49,968 bases of DNA from Leptolyngbyaceae cyanobacterium M33_DOE_097 (GCA_015296075.1 DVDV01000330.1:1-49968), one strand, 5' to 3'; positions 1 to 9,752 are shown, counted from the stretch's first letter. Notes: generated by a model from the sequence alone, not told the origin. Numbers and translations: made by a program.

Positions 1-48
1 AAACATTTGTACTGTAGCCAGAGTGTCTAAAGACTTGTGCACTCAATG

Positions 49-984
49 TTATAAACGGCAGAATGCGGGTTTCAGCCATTCATAAACGTTAAAACCGGAC
101 GTTTTTATGAGAATCATTCTCATATCGAGAATTGCTGCTTCAACATAGAGTTCGGGCCAGGTAATTGTGCCTCTAGGTTGATAACTGCCCCGCACAAAAT
201 CCGATGTGCTACCAAACCAGGAATTGGTATCACTGAAAACGCCAAATCCCGCGTTTAGAATAGTTTTGACCAGAGCGCGATCGCTGACGTATAACGTCGG
301 AAACTGGCTAAAATCCCCATTCACCAAAATACCACTTGGCTTTTTAATTGGTTGCTCTGGTTCGGGTTCCTGCGGTTGTAACGTGACCAACACCGCAACA
401 ATTACCCGTCCTGGAGTCTCTGCTTCATATAACCGATATTCCGCTGTTTGAACAAATGGTAATTGTTCAACTTGATTGATTCCTTTTTCAGCAAACAAGG
501 AACTGAAACTGCCTCCTGCCCGTAGACCAAATGCATCTTCAATTTGTTGTTTTAGTAAGTCATTCTGACTCCCATTATCAGTGGGATTTCGTAAATAAAT
601 AAATATCCGTCCAATCTCCACTCCTTCATTCAGCGATGGTGGAACTCGGACTCCCTGTTCAACAGGTCGGACGGTTGGTTCAGTGCTATTGGTTGATTGA
701 TGAATAGATGGCGCAGGTGATTCTGTTTGGGCGATCGCGGCCTCTGCCAGTGGTGGCTCCAGATCCGGCATCTCTGAAGAGGGCAATGTCACATCAGCAA
801 ATACCTCTCTCTGCAAATCGGCAGCACGAGTTGAAATCGGGTGATTTGGTTCTGTCAGTTGGTTAATCGCACTTGGTGATGATGTTACCTGTGCCAGACC
901 TGCCGAAGCAGTTCCCAACCCAAACAGCATTGAACTTGCTGACGCTAAAGGTAAACAACACCAGCCGAAACGAGAGGAGTGCAT
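49..984 (-). CDS. Truncated outer-membrane protein with signal peptide and POTRA-like domain
   Basis: The 311-residue product begins with a signal-peptide-like segment (hydrophobic stretch to about residue 31, ending near GLAQ). A Pro/Glu/Ser-rich linker follows to about residue 115. Residues about 120-205 resemble a POTRA domain, the periplasmic module of Omp85 and two-partner-secretion outer-membrane proteins. From about residue 215 the sequence looks like the start of a beta-barrel family (FGVFSDTNSWFG, FVRGS), but after YVEAAI near residue 285 the barrel character stops. The last ~25 codons read through a Fur-box-like palindrome, which is not normal coding sequence. I infer the gene lost its 3' part by a rearrangement, leaving an inactive or altered protein. 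The family assignment is by pattern only. Confidence 0.6.
   Translation of the reverse strand: MHSSRFGWCCLPLASASSMLFGLGTASAGLAQVTSSPSAINQLTEPNHPISTRAADLQREVFADVTLPSSEMPDLEPPLAEAAIAQTESPAPSIHQSTNSTEPTVRPVEQGVRVPPSLNEGVEIGRIFIYLRNPTDNGSQNDLLKQQIEDAFGLRAGGSFSSLFAEKGINQVEQLPFVQTAEYRLYEAETPGRVIVAVLVTLQPQEPEPEQPIKKPSGILVNGDFSQFPTLYVSDRALVKTILNAGFGVFSDTNSWFGSTSDFVRGSYQPRGTITWPELYVEAAILDMRMILIKTSGFNVYEWLKPAFCRL
106..124. promoter_or_regulatory. Fur-box-like perfect palindrome
   Basis: TATGAGAATCATTCTCATA is a perfect 9-1-9 palindrome. It contains the 7-1-7 pattern TGAGAAT-N-ATTCTCA, one base per half away from the classical Fur consensus TGATAAT-N-ATTATCA. Such sites normally lie in promoters of siderophore-uptake genes. 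Here it sits in the degenerate tail of the truncated POTRA gene, so it was probably the promoter of a gene further left, outside the window. Confidence 0.6.
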
Positions 985-1030
985 TGTTCCTATTTCTGAT
1001 TAATGTTTGATTTGAGTCACAATCTGTACA

Positions 1031-1078
1031 ATGGGTTTCGTCAAAGACCGGGCATCCCAAATCCCAGACGAAACCCAT
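1031..1078. terminator. Large stem-loop between the first dehydrogenase and the POTRA gene
   Basis: Positions 1031-1042 (ATGGGTTTCGTC) and 1067-1078 (GACGAAACCCAT) form a perfect 12-bp stem with a 24-base loop, 29 bases beyond the stop of the leftward dehydrogenase gene. There is no clear U tract, so it could be a rho-independent-like terminator, an mRNA 3'-end stabiliser or a small palindromic repeat. Confidence 0.45.
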
Positions 1079-1106
1079 ACGTTACGACTAATGACAAATT
1101 GGCTAC

Positions 1107-1913
1107 TTATTCAGGCTTGAGTTTTACTCGCTTGCCGCCACCAGACACCTGAATCGTTTGACCACTCACCCAGGAACCGGCGGGGGAGGCCAGCCAGAGG
1201 AAAGCGTTAGCAATATCCTGGGGTTTACCGGCGCGTCCGGTGAGGCTGTCGGGGTGGGCCAGAGCATATTGGGCTTTCTCGTCTAGGCCAGCGGAAGCAT
1301 AGCCTTCGGTGATGACGGTGCCAATCAGAACGGTATTGATCCGCACCTGCTTGGCGAAGTAGTGGGCAAGACCTAGCATTAAATGGTTGAGTGCGGCTTT
1401 AGCGGCAGAGTAGGCAATGAAGTCAAAGGCGGGGACCGATCCTACCAAAGAGCCAGAGTTGGTGATAGTAACGTTCTTGCCTGCTTCTTTGGCTTTGAGC
1501 ATATAGGGGCGGCAGGCGGCAGTCATCTTCATCGCCGATAGGGTGTTGAGCTTATAGCTCTCGATCATGTCTTCTTCGGGCACTGCCAGGGGATCATCGT
1601 AGGCTCGCCCCCAGCCCACATTGTTGACCAGCGTTGTTACATCACCAAAGGTTTCAACAGCCTTCACCACACAAGCATCAATATCCGCTTGGAGGGTGAC
1701 GTTACAGCCGATGCCGATCACTTCGTTGCCAGTATCAGCCTGGATCGCAGCGGCTGTAGTCTGGGCTTTCTCTCCATTCAGGTCGGCAATCATCACCTTG
1801 GCTCCGGCTCCAGAAAAGGTGCGAGCGATCGCCTCACCAATATTCTGGGCACCCCCAGTCACAATTGCCACATGCCCATCCATCCGAAAATCACCAAACG
1901 CATCAAAGCTCAT
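1107..1913 (-). CDS. Short-chain dehydrogenase/reductase (SDR)
   Basis: This is a 268-residue classical SDR, a soluble NAD(P)-dependent oxidoreductase acting on an alcohol or ketone. Visible motifs are the cofactor loop TGGAQNIG near residues 19-26, the NNVG stabilising motif near residue 92, a catalytic Ser in NSGSLVGS and the catalytic pair YSAAK near residues 168-172. The C-terminal VSGQTIQVSGGG is typical of the family. A ribosome-binding site AGGAG precedes the ATG. It follows a second SDR on the same strand by 79 bp, and the two share the same C-terminal signature, so they may act on related substrates. The substrate is not deducible; hydroxysteroid-type or 3-oxoacyl-type activity are both possible. 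Confidence 0.85.
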   Translation of the reverse strand: MSFDAFGDFRMDGHVAIVTGGAQNIGEAIARTFSGAGAKVMIADLNGEKAQTTAAAIQADTGNEVIGIGCNVTLQADIDACVVKAVETFGDVTTLVNNVGWGRAYDDPLAVPEEDMIESYKLNTLSAMKMTAACRPYMLKAKEAGKNVTITNSGSLVGSVPAFDFIAYSAAKAALNHLMLGLAHYFAKQVRINTVLIGTVITEGYASAGLDEKAQYALAHPDSLTGRAGKPQDIANAFLWLASPAGSWVSGQTIQVSGGGKRVKLKPE

Positions 1914-1992
1914 AAAGATCTCCTGATATAGTCAATCGTTTCAAATGTTTATTTGTGCTACGTGGCTTATTGTGTACAGCTCTGGTATTTTG

Positions 1993-2760
1993 TTAATCGA
2001 GTTCCTGTAAACCACCACCACTCACCGTTAGAACTTGTCCACTGACCCAACTAGCTGCCGGAGAACAGAGATACAATGCGGCATAGGCAATGTCATTGGG
2101 TTCACCCAGACGAGCCAGAGGGGTATGCTTCAGCATTGCCTTCTCAATCTCGGGATTGAGTACCGTTGTTAATGCGTCGGTTTTGATCGCACCGGGGGCG
2201 ATTGCATTTACCCGAATATTTTTGGAACCTAAATCGAAGGCAATGTTGCGGGTCAAATGGCTTTCTGCCGCTTTAGAAGAACTGTAAGAAGCCATGTTTT
2301 TGTTTTTGTTATCTCCTGCCATTGAGGAGATATTTAAAATCGCACCACCCCCGGCTGCTTCCATGTGAGGAACACATAGCTGACAGAGATGAAATACCGA
2401 AAAGACATTCAGTTTATACGCCCAAATGAATGTATCCATTGACATATCAAAAGGCTTAGGGCCACCCCCTCCAGCGTTATTAATCAAAATTGTGATTTTG
2501 CCAAAAGCCGCGATCGCTTCTTTGACTAAATTCTCTAATGCTGCATCATCGGTGACATCACACGCAACGGCGATCGCTTTACCACCGTTCGCGTTAATTT
2601 CATTAGCAACCGCCGCCGCCGTTTCTTGTTTCAGGTCACTAACAACGATCGCCGCACCAGCTTTGGCAAATAATTCGGCGATGCCGCGCCCAATTCCGGC
2701 TCCAGCTCCAGTGACAATTGCCACCTGATCATTAAGACTAAACGCATCTAAAACAGTCAT
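1993..2760 (-). CDS. hdhA: SDR closely resembling 7-alpha-hydroxysteroid dehydrogenase
   Basis: The 255-residue product is a classical SDR with cofactor loop TGAGAGIG, the motif NNAGGGGPKPFDM, catalytic YSSSK, and the C-terminal run SPAASWVSGQ followed by LTVSGGG. From memory this pattern is strikingly close to the enterobacterial NAD-dependent 7-alpha-hydroxysteroid dehydrogenase HdhA, including the stretch after NNAG and the tail ending in QEL. The family oxidises the 7-alpha-hydroxyl of bile acids; a cyanobacterium would more likely use it on a sterol, hopanoid or other cyclic alcohol. AGGAG lies upstream of the ATG. It is the first of two tandem SDR genes. The gene symbol is a family-level guess. 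Confidence 0.7.
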   Translation of the reverse strand: MTVLDAFSLNDQVAIVTGAGAGIGRGIAELFAKAGAAIVVSDLKQETAAAVANEINANGGKAIAVACDVTDDAALENLVKEAIAAFGKITILINNAGGGGPKPFDMSMDTFIWAYKLNVFSVFHLCQLCVPHMEAAGGGAILNISSMAGDNKNKNMASYSSSKAAESHLTRNIAFDLGSKNIRVNAIAPGAIKTDALTTVLNPEIEKAMLKHTPLARLGEPNDIAYAALYLCSPAASWVSGQVLTVSGGGLQELD

Positions 2761-2815
2761 ACTTTTTGCAATCTCCTGAAGTATCTTTAATGAACAGTCA
2801 TGACAAACTTCTAAA

Positions 2816-3310
2816 CTACTCAGGCCGCAACATTGCTTTCATTACTGCAGCATTAATAAACCAGGCTGCAATCCCTGCAATCAGCCCCAGAAGAATGCCC
2901 CCGACTACCGGCGTAACCAGGATTGGACCTGCGAACTTTTGCAGAAATAGAGCTACCAAAGCTGCTGTACCAAAAGCAAATAGCGAGTAAAACAAGACTG
3001 TTCTTACCCCAAAGAAGAAGAAAGGACGATTTAACAGATCTGGAGAGGCTAGTTGGAGACTTTTAGCTTTTTTACCAAAGTTAAAAAAGGCAATTATCCC
3101 CAAAATGACCGACAGTAAAAAAGCTGTCATCACCCCTGTAGAGAAAACCGTTTTTTCATGGGCAGATATCGTGTCCACCGTTAGCGGTAGAACATCTTTC
3201 CCGCGAAACATAAACCAGCCGATTACACCGTTGATCACAGCATTGATCACACCGCTGAGCATGGCGTCCTTTTGGATGTAATGATTAGCTTGATGCGAGA
3301 CAGAAACCAT
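2816..3310 (-). CDS. Small four-helix inner-membrane protein of unknown function
   Basis: The 164-residue product has four probable membrane segments (about residues 18-35, 57-76, 97-120 and 128-157), with a motif GVINAVINGVIGWFMFRGK near the N-terminus. I do not recognise the family. A GAAGGGT ribosome-binding site precedes the ATG. The gene lies 55 bp upstream of the hdhA-like SDR on the same strand and could be co-transcribed with it. A decayed copy of its first 35 codons lies about 1.8 kb away at 5121-5228, so this gene or its relatives were once duplicated locally. Confidence 0.7.
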   Translation of the reverse strand: MVSVSHQANHYIQKDAMLSGVINAVINGVIGWFMFRGKDVLPLTVDTISAHEKTVFSTGVMTAFLLSVILGIIAFFNFGKKAKSLQLASPDLLNRPFFFFGVRTVLFYSLFAFGTAALVALFLQKFAGPILVTPVVGGILLGLIAGIAAWFINAAVMKAMLRPE

Positions 3311-3580
3311 ATAGTTACCCTTCTCAATTCCAACCTGATTTACTAGCCCGGAAGAAGCATGCCATCAAAAAGTAAAAATCTCGTGTAGAACTTAAAATGT
3401 CTTCTGACGCTGAGCAATCTAAGGATTCTGAACTACCTGAGCTAAACTAACGCGGCTATACCTTAAGAATGCAACGGGATTCTTAGGAATGCTCAGACTG
3501 CAGAATAGGCTTTCACAAAAAGTCATCGTAAAGAATCTGTATCACGCTGGATACACCTCACCACTCATCATTCAGCTAAA

Positions 3581-3868
3581 TCAGTCAAAAATGTCGCGAC
3601 GTATTTCTCGCCGGACTTCCCGACGCCTTTCTCGCTTCTCCCGCTGCACTTCTCGAACACCCTCTCGGATTTCTCGCCGAAATTCTGCTGGTGTGTCTGC
3701 ATCCAGAATTTCTCGTACAGCCTCACGCCGTTCACGTCGGATTTCTCGCATGCCTTCCCGCCATTCTCGTCTCACATCGTTTCGTGACAGTGCTATGGGT
3801 GGCATGCCGAAGACCAATACAGTGATGGCAGGTAATCCCAGGACTGCCCAAATGACATAACGTCTCAT
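3581..3868 (-). CDS. Small Arg/Glu-rich protein with N-terminal membrane anchor
   Basis: The 95-residue product starts with a positively charged tip and a hydrophobic helix (residues 5-27), then consists almost only of Arg, Glu, Asp and Ile in a pattern predicting one long charged helix (REIRRERREAVREI and similar). It is probably exported or membrane-tethered. GAGGT precedes the ATG by about 9 bases. The gene is 16 bp downstream of the next secreted-protein gene, suggesting co-transcription. The opposite strand carries an open Ser/Arg-rich frame, which I regard as a shadow. Function unknown. Confidence 0.6.
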   Translation of the reverse strand: MRRYVIWAVLGLPAITVLVFGMPPIALSRNDVRREWREGMREIRRERREAVREILDADTPAEFRREIREGVREVQREKRERRREVRREIRRDIFD

Positions 3869-3884
3869 GATTACCGACCTCTAT

Positions 3885-4253
3885 TTATTCAAGGGTTTCT
3901 TTTTGAATGGCTTGTTGGAATTGACGGGTGTAGTCCGCACATTTATTGCGATCGATGCTAGCGGTTGCCCCAGCCCCATAAGCTGCCGCATAGAAAAAGG
4001 CGCGATCGCTACCAAACAATCGAGTAATTCCTGAAAATACCCGCATCACATCTCTTTCCAGGGATGGTGCATTATTCAACTTGGCACATTGAAAAGCCGC
4101 ACCAGAAATGTACCCAAGTTGCTCAATTGCATTATCAAGTTTTTCTTCCTCATCCGGCGACTGGGTGCCCAGTCCTTGAGCTTGAGGTGCAGCGATCGCG
4201 CCATTTATTGCCACACCCCACAAGATTGTCATCAGTATGATAATTTTTCTCAT
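3885..4253 (-). CDS. Secreted protein of unknown function
   Basis: The 122-residue product has a clear signal peptide (MRKIIILMTILWGVAINGAIA, cleavage after about residue 22) and a mature part with two cysteines (in FQCAK and NKCAD) that could form a disulfide. No family is recognised. GAGAG precedes the start, and the Arg/Glu-rich gene follows after 16 bp on the same strand. Confidence 0.65.
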   Translation of the reverse strand: MRKIIILMTILWGVAINGAIAAPQAQGLGTQSPDEEEKLDNAIEQLGYISGAAFQCAKLNNAPSLERDVMRVFSGITRLFGSDRAFFYAAAYGAGATASIDRNKCADYTRQFQQAIQKETLE

Positions 4254-4595
4254 GGTCTCTCACGAAAGAACTAAAAGTAACTCAATGAGTTTGAACAGAA
4301 ATATTTGTTTTTTGAGAAATCTCAGCATTCCATAAATACAATATGGAACTTCATCCCTCACAACAACGAACTGATTCATTTGAATAAGTTCTACTGCTGA
4401 AGGAAGACTCTTTTTCAAGGTGTGACTAAATGCGAAGATCAATCGTTGAGGGTTATAATCCTAACAACCCTCTTAAGTCCGAAGTTATGGCAGACTTTAA
4501 CGGATCAAGAAACTGAATTCATACAAAGATTTAGCAACACCTCTTCCACATCCTTGACCTAATCAATCTAACCAAATTGATGTTCTTTAAAGCTT
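4254..4595. other. Intergenic gap, nothing recognised
   Basis: The 342-bp stretch is AT-rich. Its one open frame of 60 codons on the minus strand has no convincing ribosome-binding site or recognisable features, and I see no repeat or RNA gene. It presumably holds the promoter of the 4253-start leftward gene. Confidence 0.4.
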
Positions 4596-5060
4596 CTATT
4601 GGCAGGCCAACACTGCAATTTGATATGTATTATTGCGAGCCGTGTCAACTCTGAAATTCACTTGGTAGGGTTGTTTCACAGTTGGGGGACGGAATGTACC
4701 TGAAACTCGTTTGAAGCGGGTAGCAGAGTAGTTTTTACCATAGACCTTGGCGTTACTTCCATCGTTGTACTTAAAGTACAATTCACCTACGTAATTTGCA
4801 TCATTTTCTGGAACAAATTGAGCCGTATAGGATGAAAAGCGAAAACTAGTTGGTACTGCAAAATCTGTATTTTCATTTCCTAGTTCGGCAAGTTTTCTAA
4901 TCTGAGTTTCTCCAGTTGAGACCTCTTTTAGGTAAACACACCCTTTTGGAGCAGGAGGGAGCGGCAGCATCGTTTCAGCTTGTACATCATGCTCAAGCAA
5001 GAACACAGGAAGACTCATCAAAAAGCCTAATGTTGTAATATGAAATAGCTTCATAAGCAC
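4596..5060 (-). CDS. Secreted protein of unknown function
   Basis: The 154-residue product has a signal peptide (hydrophobic residues 3-22, cleavage near VQA-ET), a Pro-rich start of the mature part, and a beta-rich region with alternating hydrophobic and polar residues. A cysteine near the mature N-terminus (KGCVY) and one at the very C-terminus (LACQ) may pair. The ATG is preceded by AGGAG (complement of CTCCT at 5059-5064). No known domain is recognised; it is probably periplasmic or extracellular. Confidence 0.65.
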   Translation of the reverse strand: MLMKLFHITTLGFLMSLPVFLLEHDVQAETMLPLPPAPKGCVYLKEVSTGETQIRKLAELGNENTDFAVPTSFRFSSYTAQFVPENDANYVGELYFKYNDGSNAKVYGKNYSATRFKRVSGTFRPPTVKQPYQVNFRVDTARNNTYQIAVLACQ

Positions 5061-5120
5061 TCCTTTTTCGATACGAAACTAAATAAAATCCAATAAGGTA
5101 AGTAAGAGAGCCATTTTCCC

Positions 5121-5228
5121 TCAAAACATAAACCAGACAATCACACTGTTGATCACAGCGTTGATTATGCTGCTAACGATTACTTCCTGCTGAAAGATTC
5201 TATTGGATTGTGATGCGGCATAAACCAT
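5121..5228 (-). pseudogene. Decayed N-terminal copy of the four-helix membrane protein
   Basis: Read leftward from 5228, 35 codons encode a peptide starting MVYAASQSNRIFQQE and ending VINSVIVWFMF before a TGA. It aligns end to end with residues 1-35 of the membrane protein at 2816-3310 (MVSVSHQAN... and GVINAVINGVIGWFMF), and the DNA is also similar. Everything after the second helix is missing, so this is a gene fossil from a local duplication. Confidence 0.8.
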
Positions 5229-5295
5229 AAAACCTTGACCTTGTTTCAGTCATGATCAGAGCATAGATAGCAAAAGTGAAATTCTGGTGCAGTGA

Positions 5296-5484
5296 CTACT
5301 TTTTCAAAGAGCGTAGCCCAAACCACATCAGGAAAGCAGCTAAAACCAGAGCGATCGCAGCGACTAAAAACATCTGCGTGACTCCGGTTGTAAAGGCTGC
5401 CTGGTAATTGCCCACTAAACCTTCCAGTTTTTCAACGGGAATGGCGAATTGGGACGCAATGGAAGAGGCACCGCTTGCTAACAC
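5296..5484 (-). pseudogene. C-terminal remnant of an MFS transporter
   Basis: The 62 codons read like the last extracytoplasmic loop and last transmembrane helix of a DHA2-type major facilitator drug exporter: an amphipathic region followed by VTQMFLVAAIALVLAAFLMWF and a short basic tail LRSLKK. About 450 residues that should precede it are absent. An IS66-type transposase tail abuts it on the upstream side, so an insertion followed by deletion is the likely cause. Confidence 0.7.
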
Positions 5485-5493
5485 TTGCCGTAA

Positions 5494-5775
5494 CTACTCA
5501 GCCTGAAGGTTCAGGGAAATGGGATGCCCTAGGAATAGCTGTTCTAAAGCATCCAGTAGAGGATGCCCCTGCTTTTTGAGGGTAGAAAGATAGCCCCGAA
5601 TCGAATCAAAAAATTGCGCTCCGACTGCTGAGCGGAAGCCTCCAGAAATCGTTTGCTTGAGTTTCATCATACGAATATCGCGCTCGGCTTGATTGTTATC
5701 AAACGGCACACGGAAGTTATGCATAAAAATAGAACCTGCGTTTATTGCGGATGTCCTTGTTAGCCCCTCTTGCAA
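5494..5775 (-). mobile_element. IS66-family transposase C-terminal remnant
   Basis: The motif FDNNQAERDIRMMKLKQ, then ISGGFRS..GA..F and IRGYLSTLKKQG are the conserved C-terminal part of IS66 transposases, around the last acidic residue of the DDE site (the E in QAERD). Recognisable similarity starts near 5722; the codons before it are unrelated. Only about 70 of roughly 500 residues remain, so the element is dead. It joins the MFS remnant on the left. Confidence 0.8.
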
Positions 5776-5795
5776 AAAGGTTTTCTAAAGATGCA

Positions 5796-8700
5796 CTAAG
5801 GACAAAGTATTTGTTGAGTATTCAAGCCTGGATTGGTTTGTAAGTAATCTCGCACCCAAGTACAACTCGATCGCTCGATCTGTTTCTCATCTAAAACCTG
5901 ATCCAGTGACCAGAGAATAACCAGATTATCCAACCCCCCCGATACCAGGAGCGGTTTTCTACCTTGAGTACCAGGGTAGAAGGCAATATCCAGGGCTCGT
6001 TCCTCATGTCCTTCCAGCGTTGTGAGCAGGGTGCCATCGAGTTTCCAAAGTTTGATTGTTCTGTCCCAACTGGCAGAAGCAATGACCGTACCCCAAGCCG
6101 CCGGGAGTCCAGAGTCGGGGGGAATAAAGGTGACTGCATTAACGCGGGCGGTGTGTCCCTCAAAGGTGTGCATTAATTTGCCATCGATCGCCCAAAGTTT
6201 GAGGGTATTGTCTTCGCTGGCGGTGGCGAACATCTGACCATCAGGGCTAAAGGCCACATCCCAAATCGTGCCCGTATGACCTGTGAGGTTGAGTTGCGGG
6301 TGCAGTGGAAATAATCCCTGATGGTTGCGGTGCCAGAGGCGAATGATTTTGTCCAGACCAACGACCGCTAACCACTGGTTATTTGGACTAAAAGCAACTG
6401 CATTGAGGCGATCGCCCAACTGATCGGCGGATTCGCGGTTTTTCTCCAGGGCTTGAATCAGCGTGCCATCCTGCTGCCATAGCTTAATCGTGCCATCCCA
6501 ACCGACAGAAGCGATGTGTTGCCCATTGGGGCTGAAGGTGACATCAAAAGCAGTTTGCTGGTGAGCCTGCACCGTTCGGAGCCGTTTACCTGCCCGATTC
6601 CAAAACGTGAGGGAACCATCTTCGCTGGCAGCCACTAAGGTTTGTCCATCGGGGCTGCTCTCCACTGCCCAAACTTCACCCTGATTCACGGGTAACGTCT
6701 GCAAAATCTGACCTTGCGTGTTCCAGCGTTTGATCGTGCCATCGGAACTGGATGAAATGACCGTTTGTCCATCGGGCGTAAATTTAGCGCTCCAGACGGA
6801 GGCCCGATGTCCTCGTAAAACGGTTAAGAAGTCTCCAGAGAGCCGCCAGATCCGTATCAGCGCATCTTCACCGCCAGAGACGAGTCGCTGCCCAGTCTCC
6901 TTCAGGGATGCGCCACGAGCCGGACTAAATGCCAGAGCCAGCGTTCCACTGGGATGTCCGTTCAGGGTTCGCAACACAGTGCCATTCCAATTCCACAGCT
7001 TGATCGTGTTATCCCAACTGCCTGAAGCCAGGGTTTGTCCATCGGGACTGAGTGCCAGACTGACGACTCCATTTCGATGTTCAGAAGTCGTGTTGATCAG
7101 GGTTCCATCTTGCTTCCACCAAATGATATTGCCATAAGTGTCGCCAGCCACAAGAGTTTGTCCATCCTGGCTAAATGCCACACTCAAAAACCGGTTTTCA
7201 CCTTTATTCGAGAGGATTGGATTTTTGAATGTCCGAATGATGCTGCCGTTGATATTCCAGAGCATCACCGTATTGTCTGCACTTGCCGTTGCCAGCGATC
7301 GCCCGTCGGGGCTAAACGTGACTTTCCAGATGGGTTTCTGATGACCTCTCAAGGTGCGGATCAGGGTTCCATCCAGGCTCCAAAGTTCGATCAAGTTGTC
7401 ACTTCCTGCCGCCGCAATCCATTTTCCGTCTGGACTGATGGCAACGGACAATGCGCGGTCTTGATTGCCTTTGAGGGTTGCCAACGGCTGTCCATCTCGG
7501 TTCCACCGACGGATTGTCCCATCGTCCATGCCCGCAACTAGCGTTTGCCCATCGGGACTGAATGCCACCTCACGAGCCTTGCCTGACAGGGTATGTTGGA
7601 TTTTGCCATTGCTGCCCCACACAATGATGACGGGTTTATCGTAAGTGGCGGCGATGCGTTGTCCATCAGAACTGACTGCAATTCCCCGCACCCTTCCCTG
7701 ATCGGCTTTGAACCGATTTTGCTCGACGACCTGAAATAGAGCGCGGCTTAACTCACGCTCAACCTCTGTTGTTAATGCGATCGGAACAGACTGCAATTGT
7801 TTCAGGCGGGACTGGGCAATCATCGCAGACACCAGCGCATCCAGACGATTACCAGAGGCAAATTGAGCTTCTGAGGTATTGGCGATCGCTTCAATTTCGC
7901 GCAAAGCCGCCTGCCGATTTTGTGTCCAGGCATAAATCCCCAACGTGCTGGAAATCAGGAAAGCGATGCTGACCGTTGCCAGCAATCCTTTTTGCAACCG
8001 ACGGGCGCGTTGTTCCTGCTGTAGCCGTTTTTCAACTTCTTGCAGCCGTTTGAGTTCTTCCTCGCGCTTCAGGCTATCCAGATCGGTGCTGGTACCAAAC
8101 CATTTCACTACCTGCCCACTCGCATCTCGAATGGGTGTCGCACGATTGAGAAACCAGCGATAGTTCCCACTGACATCTTGCATCCGCACTTGCACTTCGT
8201 AAGGTTCGCTGTTGTCCCTGGCGTGTTGCCATGCCGTGAGACTACCGGGAAGATCCTCTGGGTGAATAATATCAACCCATTTCCAGGCTTTGATATCCGT
8301 TAGCGATCGCCCCAAAGAGTTGCTGACTTGCTGGTTGGCATAGGAGAGCGTGCCATCGGGTTCGGCAATCCAAACAATCTGGGGAACCGCTTCTGCCAGT
8401 TGCCGAAAGAACCGTTCACTTTCCTGCTGTGCCTCCAGTTGTTGTTGAATTCGTTGCCGTTCCGCATCCTGACTGGCGGCTAGAAACTGATAATCCACAT
8501 CACTGAGGCTTTTATCCTGCGCCCACAGTTGGGCATCCAGGAGCGATTGATCGCGCAACAGGTAAATCCGATCCTGTCGTTGGGATGCCAGCCAGCCATT
8601 AATTGCATCAGCGTAAGGACGGAGCTGATTCAGTTGTTGATTGACCCACTCCGCGTTAAACACATGCCGGTAAATGGGATTTTTGATCGCCAGTTGATTG

Positions 8701-9746
8701 CCCTGACGCACGACCAATCCCGATAACAACAGTTCAATCTGTTCGCGGCTGTCATCGAGCGGCACAACCTCATCCTGGAGGAGTTGTTGGTAAATCCCTA
8801 ACAGTCGCCCGGTGCGGTTTGCGTTCCAGAACAAGCGATCGCGAATGGTGCGGAGATGCACAGGTTCATCATGGGCTTCCCAATGGTCTAACACCTGAGT
8901 TTTCACTAAGTCATCCACCCAAAAAGACTCCATTCCGGGGGGAATTTGCGAATGGGTGATTTCGCTCTGTTCAACCGTTTGCATCACTTGTTGGCAGAGC
9001 TTTTGGGTCAGAAAGGGTTGCCCCCCTGTCCACTGCAAAATCCCTTTCAGGATGGGTAGGGGCTGGGGAAACACAGGTTCAAATCCTTGACTGAGCGGCA
9101 TGGCTTCTGGCGCTGTGAATCCATCCAGGTGAATCGCCTGCCCGATGTTAAAGGGGGTGCGCTGTTTATCGGCAATCAGATCAGCCGGGGTGGTCACGCC
9201 AAAGAGAACCATATTCAACCGTTGATAACGAACATCATGCGATCGCTGGTTGTAACATGATCGAATCCAGGCAAAGAAATCATCAACGGGAAACTCCAGG
9301 CTCAATAAACTATCAATTTCATCAATAAAAATGTAAATCGATTCACTGGAAAACTGTACAAACACAATCTCTTCAATGAAAACAGTTAAGCACTGAATCG
9401 GAGGCAAATCAGAATGGGTGTTAAACCATTCGCGGTAATTGACTTTGCCCAAGAGTTGAAAGCTTTGAAGCAGGCTGACCATCATGCCGCGATACCACTG
9501 CTGGGGAGTGAGGCGATCGCTGCCCAGGCGAGTCATATCCAAATACGCACACTGTGCCCCATCATCCTGAAGTTGCTGTTTCACCCGCACCAGCAAAGAC
9601 GACTTGCCCATCTGACGAGCGTTAAACACATAGCAAAATTCACCCGCTTGCAATGCCCGATATAGATCTCGGTCTGCCTGTCGCACCACATAGGTCGGCG
9701 CATCCGCCTGTAAGCATCCACCGACTTTATAGCGAAACGAGTTCAT
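5796..9746 (-). CDS. AAA-like ATPase-PAS-TM-WD40 repeat sensor protein
   Basis: The 1316-residue product starts with an AAA-like NTPase domain (AAA_35 type, about 1-370) with Walker [10 protein letters not shown] near 43-51 and Walker B YIFIDEID near 138-145. A PAS domain follows at about 450-565 ([33 protein letters not shown]), then a charged coiled coil, one transmembrane helix near 583-605, and 14 WD40 repeats from about 680 to 1290, enough for two seven-bladed propellers. The tail ([16 protein letters not shown]) is usual for cyanobacterial proteins of this type. The topology suggests a cytoplasmic NTPase-PAS half and a propeller half across the membrane. It starts 6 bp after the HTH-AAA gene, so the two are co-transcribed. 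The role is unknown; signalling, stress response or defence are possible. Confidence 0.85.
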   Translation of the reverse strand: MNSFRYKVGGCLQADAPTYVVRQADRDLYRALQAGEFCYVFNARQMGKSSLLVRVKQQLQDDGAQCAYLDMTRLGSDRLTPQQWYRGMMVSLLQSFQLLGKVNYREWFNTHSDLPPIQCLTVFIEEIVFVQFSSESIYIFIDEIDSLLSLEFPVDDFFAWIRSCYNQRSHDVRYQRLNMVLFGVTTPADLIADKQRTPFNIGQAIHLDGFTAPEAMPLSQGFEPVFPQPLPILKGILQWTGGQPFLTQKLCQQVMQTVEQSEITHSQIPPGMESFWVDDLVKTQVLDHWEAHDEPVHLRTIRDRLFWNANRTGRLLGIYQQLLQDEVVPLDDSREQIELLLSGLVVRQGNQLAIKNPIYRHVFNAEWVNQQLNQLRPYADAINGWLASQRQDRIYLLRDQSLLDAQLWAQDKSLSDVDYQFLAASQDAERQRIQQQLEAQQESERFFRQLAEAVPQIVWIAEPDGTLSYANQQVSNSLGRSLTDIKAWKWVDIIHPEDLPGSLTAWQHARDNSEPYEVQVRMQDVSGNYRWFLNRATPIRDASGQVVKWFGTSTDLDSLKREEELKRLQEVEKRLQQEQRARRLQKGLLATVSIAFLISSTLGIYAWTQNRQAALREIEAIANTSEAQFASGNRLDALVSAMIAQSRLKQLQSVPIALTTEVERELSRALFQVVEQNRFKADQGRVRGIAVSSDGQRIAATYDKPVIIVWGSNGKIQHTLSGKAREVAFSPDGQTLVAGMDDGTIRRWNRDGQPLATLKGNQDRALSVAISPDGKWIAAAGSDNLIELWSLDGTLIRTLRGHQKPIWKVTFSPDGRSLATASADNTVMLWNINGSIIRTFKNPILSNKGENRFLSVAFSQDGQTLVAGDTYGNIIWWKQDGTLINTTSEHRNGVVSLALSPDGQTLASGSWDNTIKLWNWNGTVLRTLNGHPSGTLALAFSPARGASLKETGQRLVSGGEDALIRIWRLSGDFLTVLRGHRASVWSAKFTPDGQTVISSSSDGTIKRWNTQGQILQTLPVNQGEVWAVESSPDGQTLVAASEDGSLTFWNRAGKRLRTVQAHQQTAFDVTFSPNGQHIASVGWDGTIKLWQQDGTLIQALEKNRESADQLGDRLNAVAFSPNNQWLAVVGLDKIIRLWHRNHQGLFPLHPQLNLTGHTGTIWDVAFSPDGQMFATASEDNTLKLWAIDGKLMHTFEGHTARVNAVTFIPPDSGLPAAWGTVIASASWDRTIKLWKLDGTLLTTLEGHEERALDIAFYPGTQGRKPLLVSGGLDNLVILWSLDQVLDEKQIERSSCTWVRDYLQTNPGLNTQQILCP

Positions 9747-9752
9747 AGGGCG

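Noticed and set aside
3489..3860. Rightward Ser/Arg-rich 123-codon frame
   Set aside because: It has no ribosome-binding site and is the mirror of a leftward gene that has a start site, a membrane anchor and an operon neighbour.
4260..4442. 60-codon leftward frame
   Set aside because: There is no ribosome-binding site and no family resemblance; it lies in an AT-rich promoter gap.
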